Source: Planctomycetaceae bacterium
Lineage (GTDB): Bacteria; Planctomycetota; Planctomycetia; Pirellulales; Thermoguttaceae
Assembly (NCBI GenBank): GCA_031274045.1
Contig: JAISQS010000367.1
Location: forward strand, 1-7,272
Length of the DNA stretch: 7,272 nt
Direction of reading: 5' to 3'
Positions 6,339 through 7,272 of this stretch are shown in pieces; the stretch's first letter is position 1; every line of letters begins with the position of its first letter. A program made the translations under genes and the position numbers. Under the pieces are notes generated by a model that saw only the letters and a program-made list of their open reading frames with translations, was not told the origin of the DNA and did no database searches.

Positions 6339-7148
6339 ATGACCGAAGTCTTTATCACCGTCAAAACCTATCCGACTCTGTCAAAAAAATATGATGAACT
6401 GGTTTGTACTGCCGGAATCACCGATGAAGGTAACTGGATTCGTATCTATCCTGTACCGTTCCGTAAACTCGATTTTGATAATAAATATGTGAAATATCAA
6501 TGGTTGTCAATCCCTTTAATTCGCAACGTAGAAGATTTTCGACCTGAAAGTTACCGTATTGAAAATTTTAATGCGATCACGCAAAAGGAAAAAATAAAAG
6601 ATTGGGATATGCGGCGACAAATCATTTTGGGAAAGACACCAATTTACACCAACATGAATACTTTAATCGAAAAAGCAAAAAATAAAGAATTGTCATTGGC
6701 TACATTCAAACCACAAAAAATAACCGATTTTATTGTAGAAGCAACAGAGCGAAATTGGCCCAAAGACAAACTTGAACTATTGAAAGCGAAATCACAACAA
6801 CTGTCATTCTTCCAGACGATTGACGAGATCAAACGCGAATTTTCAGTCGTGAATAAAGTCCCTTATAAATTTTCCTACCAATTTACGGATGACACGGGCA
6901 AAACAAGAACTTTAATGATCGAAGGTTGGGAAATTGGAATGTTGTACTGGAATTGTCTCAAGGCGACTAACAATGACGAAAAATCCGCCATCGAAAAAAT
7001 CAGACAAAAATATTTCGGTGAATTTTTGGAAAAAGACATTTTTTTATTTCTCGGAACTACAAAGGCGTGGCACAATGTCGCTCCTGATCCATTTGTGATT
7101 ATTGGAATCTTTGTGCCGCCCCGCCAGTACCACAAACTTTTATTTTGA
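6339..7148 (+). CDS. Uncharacterised DUF488-associated protein (269 aa)
   Basis: I recognise this as the usual neighbour of certain DUF488 genes, not as a protein with a known function. The start FITVKTYPTLSKKYDELVCTAG (5-26), then WIRIYPVPFRKL (33-44), DFRPESYRI (66-74) and LATFKP (120-125) are its most family-like blocks. Near the end come WEIGMLYWNC (197-206), FLFLGTTKAWH (235-245) and PFVIIGIFVPP (251-261). The beta-strand-rich pattern could fit an OB-like or other nucleic-acid-binding fold, but this is a guess. There is no signal peptide or membrane span. ATG 6339 is chosen because it lies 4 bases after the DUF488 stop and starts the conserved sequence; the in-frame ATG at 6237 would overlap DUF488 by about 100 bases and add 34 unlikely residues. 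No Shine-Dalgarno sequence is evident, consistent with coupled translation. Confidence 0.8.
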   Translation: MTEVFITVKTYPTLSKKYDELVCTAGITDEGNWIRIYPVPFRKLDFDNKYVKYQWLSIPLIRNVEDFRPESYRIENFNAITQKEKIKDWDMRRQIILGKTPIYTNMNTLIEKAKNKELSLATFKPQKITDFIVEATERNWPKDKLELLKAKSQQLSFFQTIDEIKREFSVVNKVPYKFSYQFTDDTGKTRTLMIEGWEIGMLYWNCLKATNNDEKSAIEKIRQKYFGEFLEKDIFLFLGTTKAWHNVAPDPFVIIGIFVPPRQYHKLLF

Positions 7149-7272
7149 TTTAAAAAGGTGATTTACGTTGTCGGAGATAGGATTGTTAAAAATGTTCAAC
7201 TCCCGACAGACCAATTTATCGCGGAAAAATTTGAGGAAAATGGTTTCAGTCATATTGTCACCTACGAAAGAG
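7149..7272 (+). pseudogene. C-terminal DNA methyltransferase-like fragment, likely 5'-truncated
   Basis: Directly after the TGA at 7146-7148 the same frame continues open to the window edge. It reads KKVIYVVGDRIVKNVQLP followed by TDQFIAEKFEENGF. This resembles the tail of DNA methyltransferases in which VVGDRTVK and PTDEI-AE-GF come after the catalytic domain. No SAM-binding or catalytic motif can precede it, because the upstream sequence is the unrelated DUF488 partner. The simplest reading is a remnant of a methyltransferase gene whose front was lost or displaced. A GTG at 7158 could start a short peptide, but no spaced Shine-Dalgarno sequence precedes it. The rest lies outside the window, so the length is unknown. 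Confidence 0.45.

Noticed and set aside
7168..7272. Alternative frame starting at TTG 7168 after an AAGGTGA-like ribosome site
   Set aside because: The frame is open and the site is well spaced, but the translation resembles nothing, while the other frame matches a methyltransferase tail. The extension of the sequence could reverse this.
1..7272. CRISPR array, tRNA or rRNA genes, integrase or transposase
   Set aside because: No regularly spaced direct repeats, no cloverleaf-like tRNA sequence, no rRNA-like segment and no recognisable recombinase motifs were seen on either strand.

Overview
The window looks like AT-rich bacterial DNA and holds six protein-coding stretches plus unusually structured intergenic DNA. 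The best guess at the source is a low-GC member of Planctomycetota. The argument is by recognition: a long TPR-like protein, a J-like protein with FPP in place of HPD, and a GrpE-like protein with a long acidic N-terminus, in this order, resemble planctomycete co-chaperone loci. That assignment is an inference made without database searches. Most starts lack a Shine-Dalgarno sequence; the DUF488 gene is the exception.

Left edge (1-485, minus strand): the N-terminal 161 residues of a P-loop ATPase with clear Walker A and B motifs; its C-terminus lies outside the window. The next 558 bases (486-1043) carry no convincing gene. They hold a pair of 20-base inverted REP-like arms about 80 bases apart, each arm itself able to form a hairpin, and an A-rich leader before the next gene.

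Centre (1044-5509, plus strand): three co-directional genes, 129 and 98 bases apart. They encode an 823-residue TPR-like helical protein, a 96-residue J-domain-like protein without the catalytic HPD motif, and a 491-residue GrpE-like protein. The GrpE-like protein has a disordered N-terminal half with a degenerate pentapeptide repeat and a long Glu/Asp tract. Together they look like adaptor, J-like co-chaperone and nucleotide-exchange factor for an Hsp70-type chaperone that is not encoded in the window. The gaps contain a long three-part stem-loop before the GrpE-like gene and a diverged 43-base repeat present downstream of both the TPR-like gene and the GrpE-like gene. A good candidate intrinsic terminator at 5730-5774 closes the block.

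Right side (5870-7272, plus strand): a DUF488 protein and a 269-residue uncharacterised partner, 4 bases apart and probably translationally coupled. The partner's stop codon is followed in the same frame by a stretch resembling the C-terminal end of a DNA methyltransferase, with no methyltransferase domain ahead of it. This suggests an accessory region with a gene remnant.
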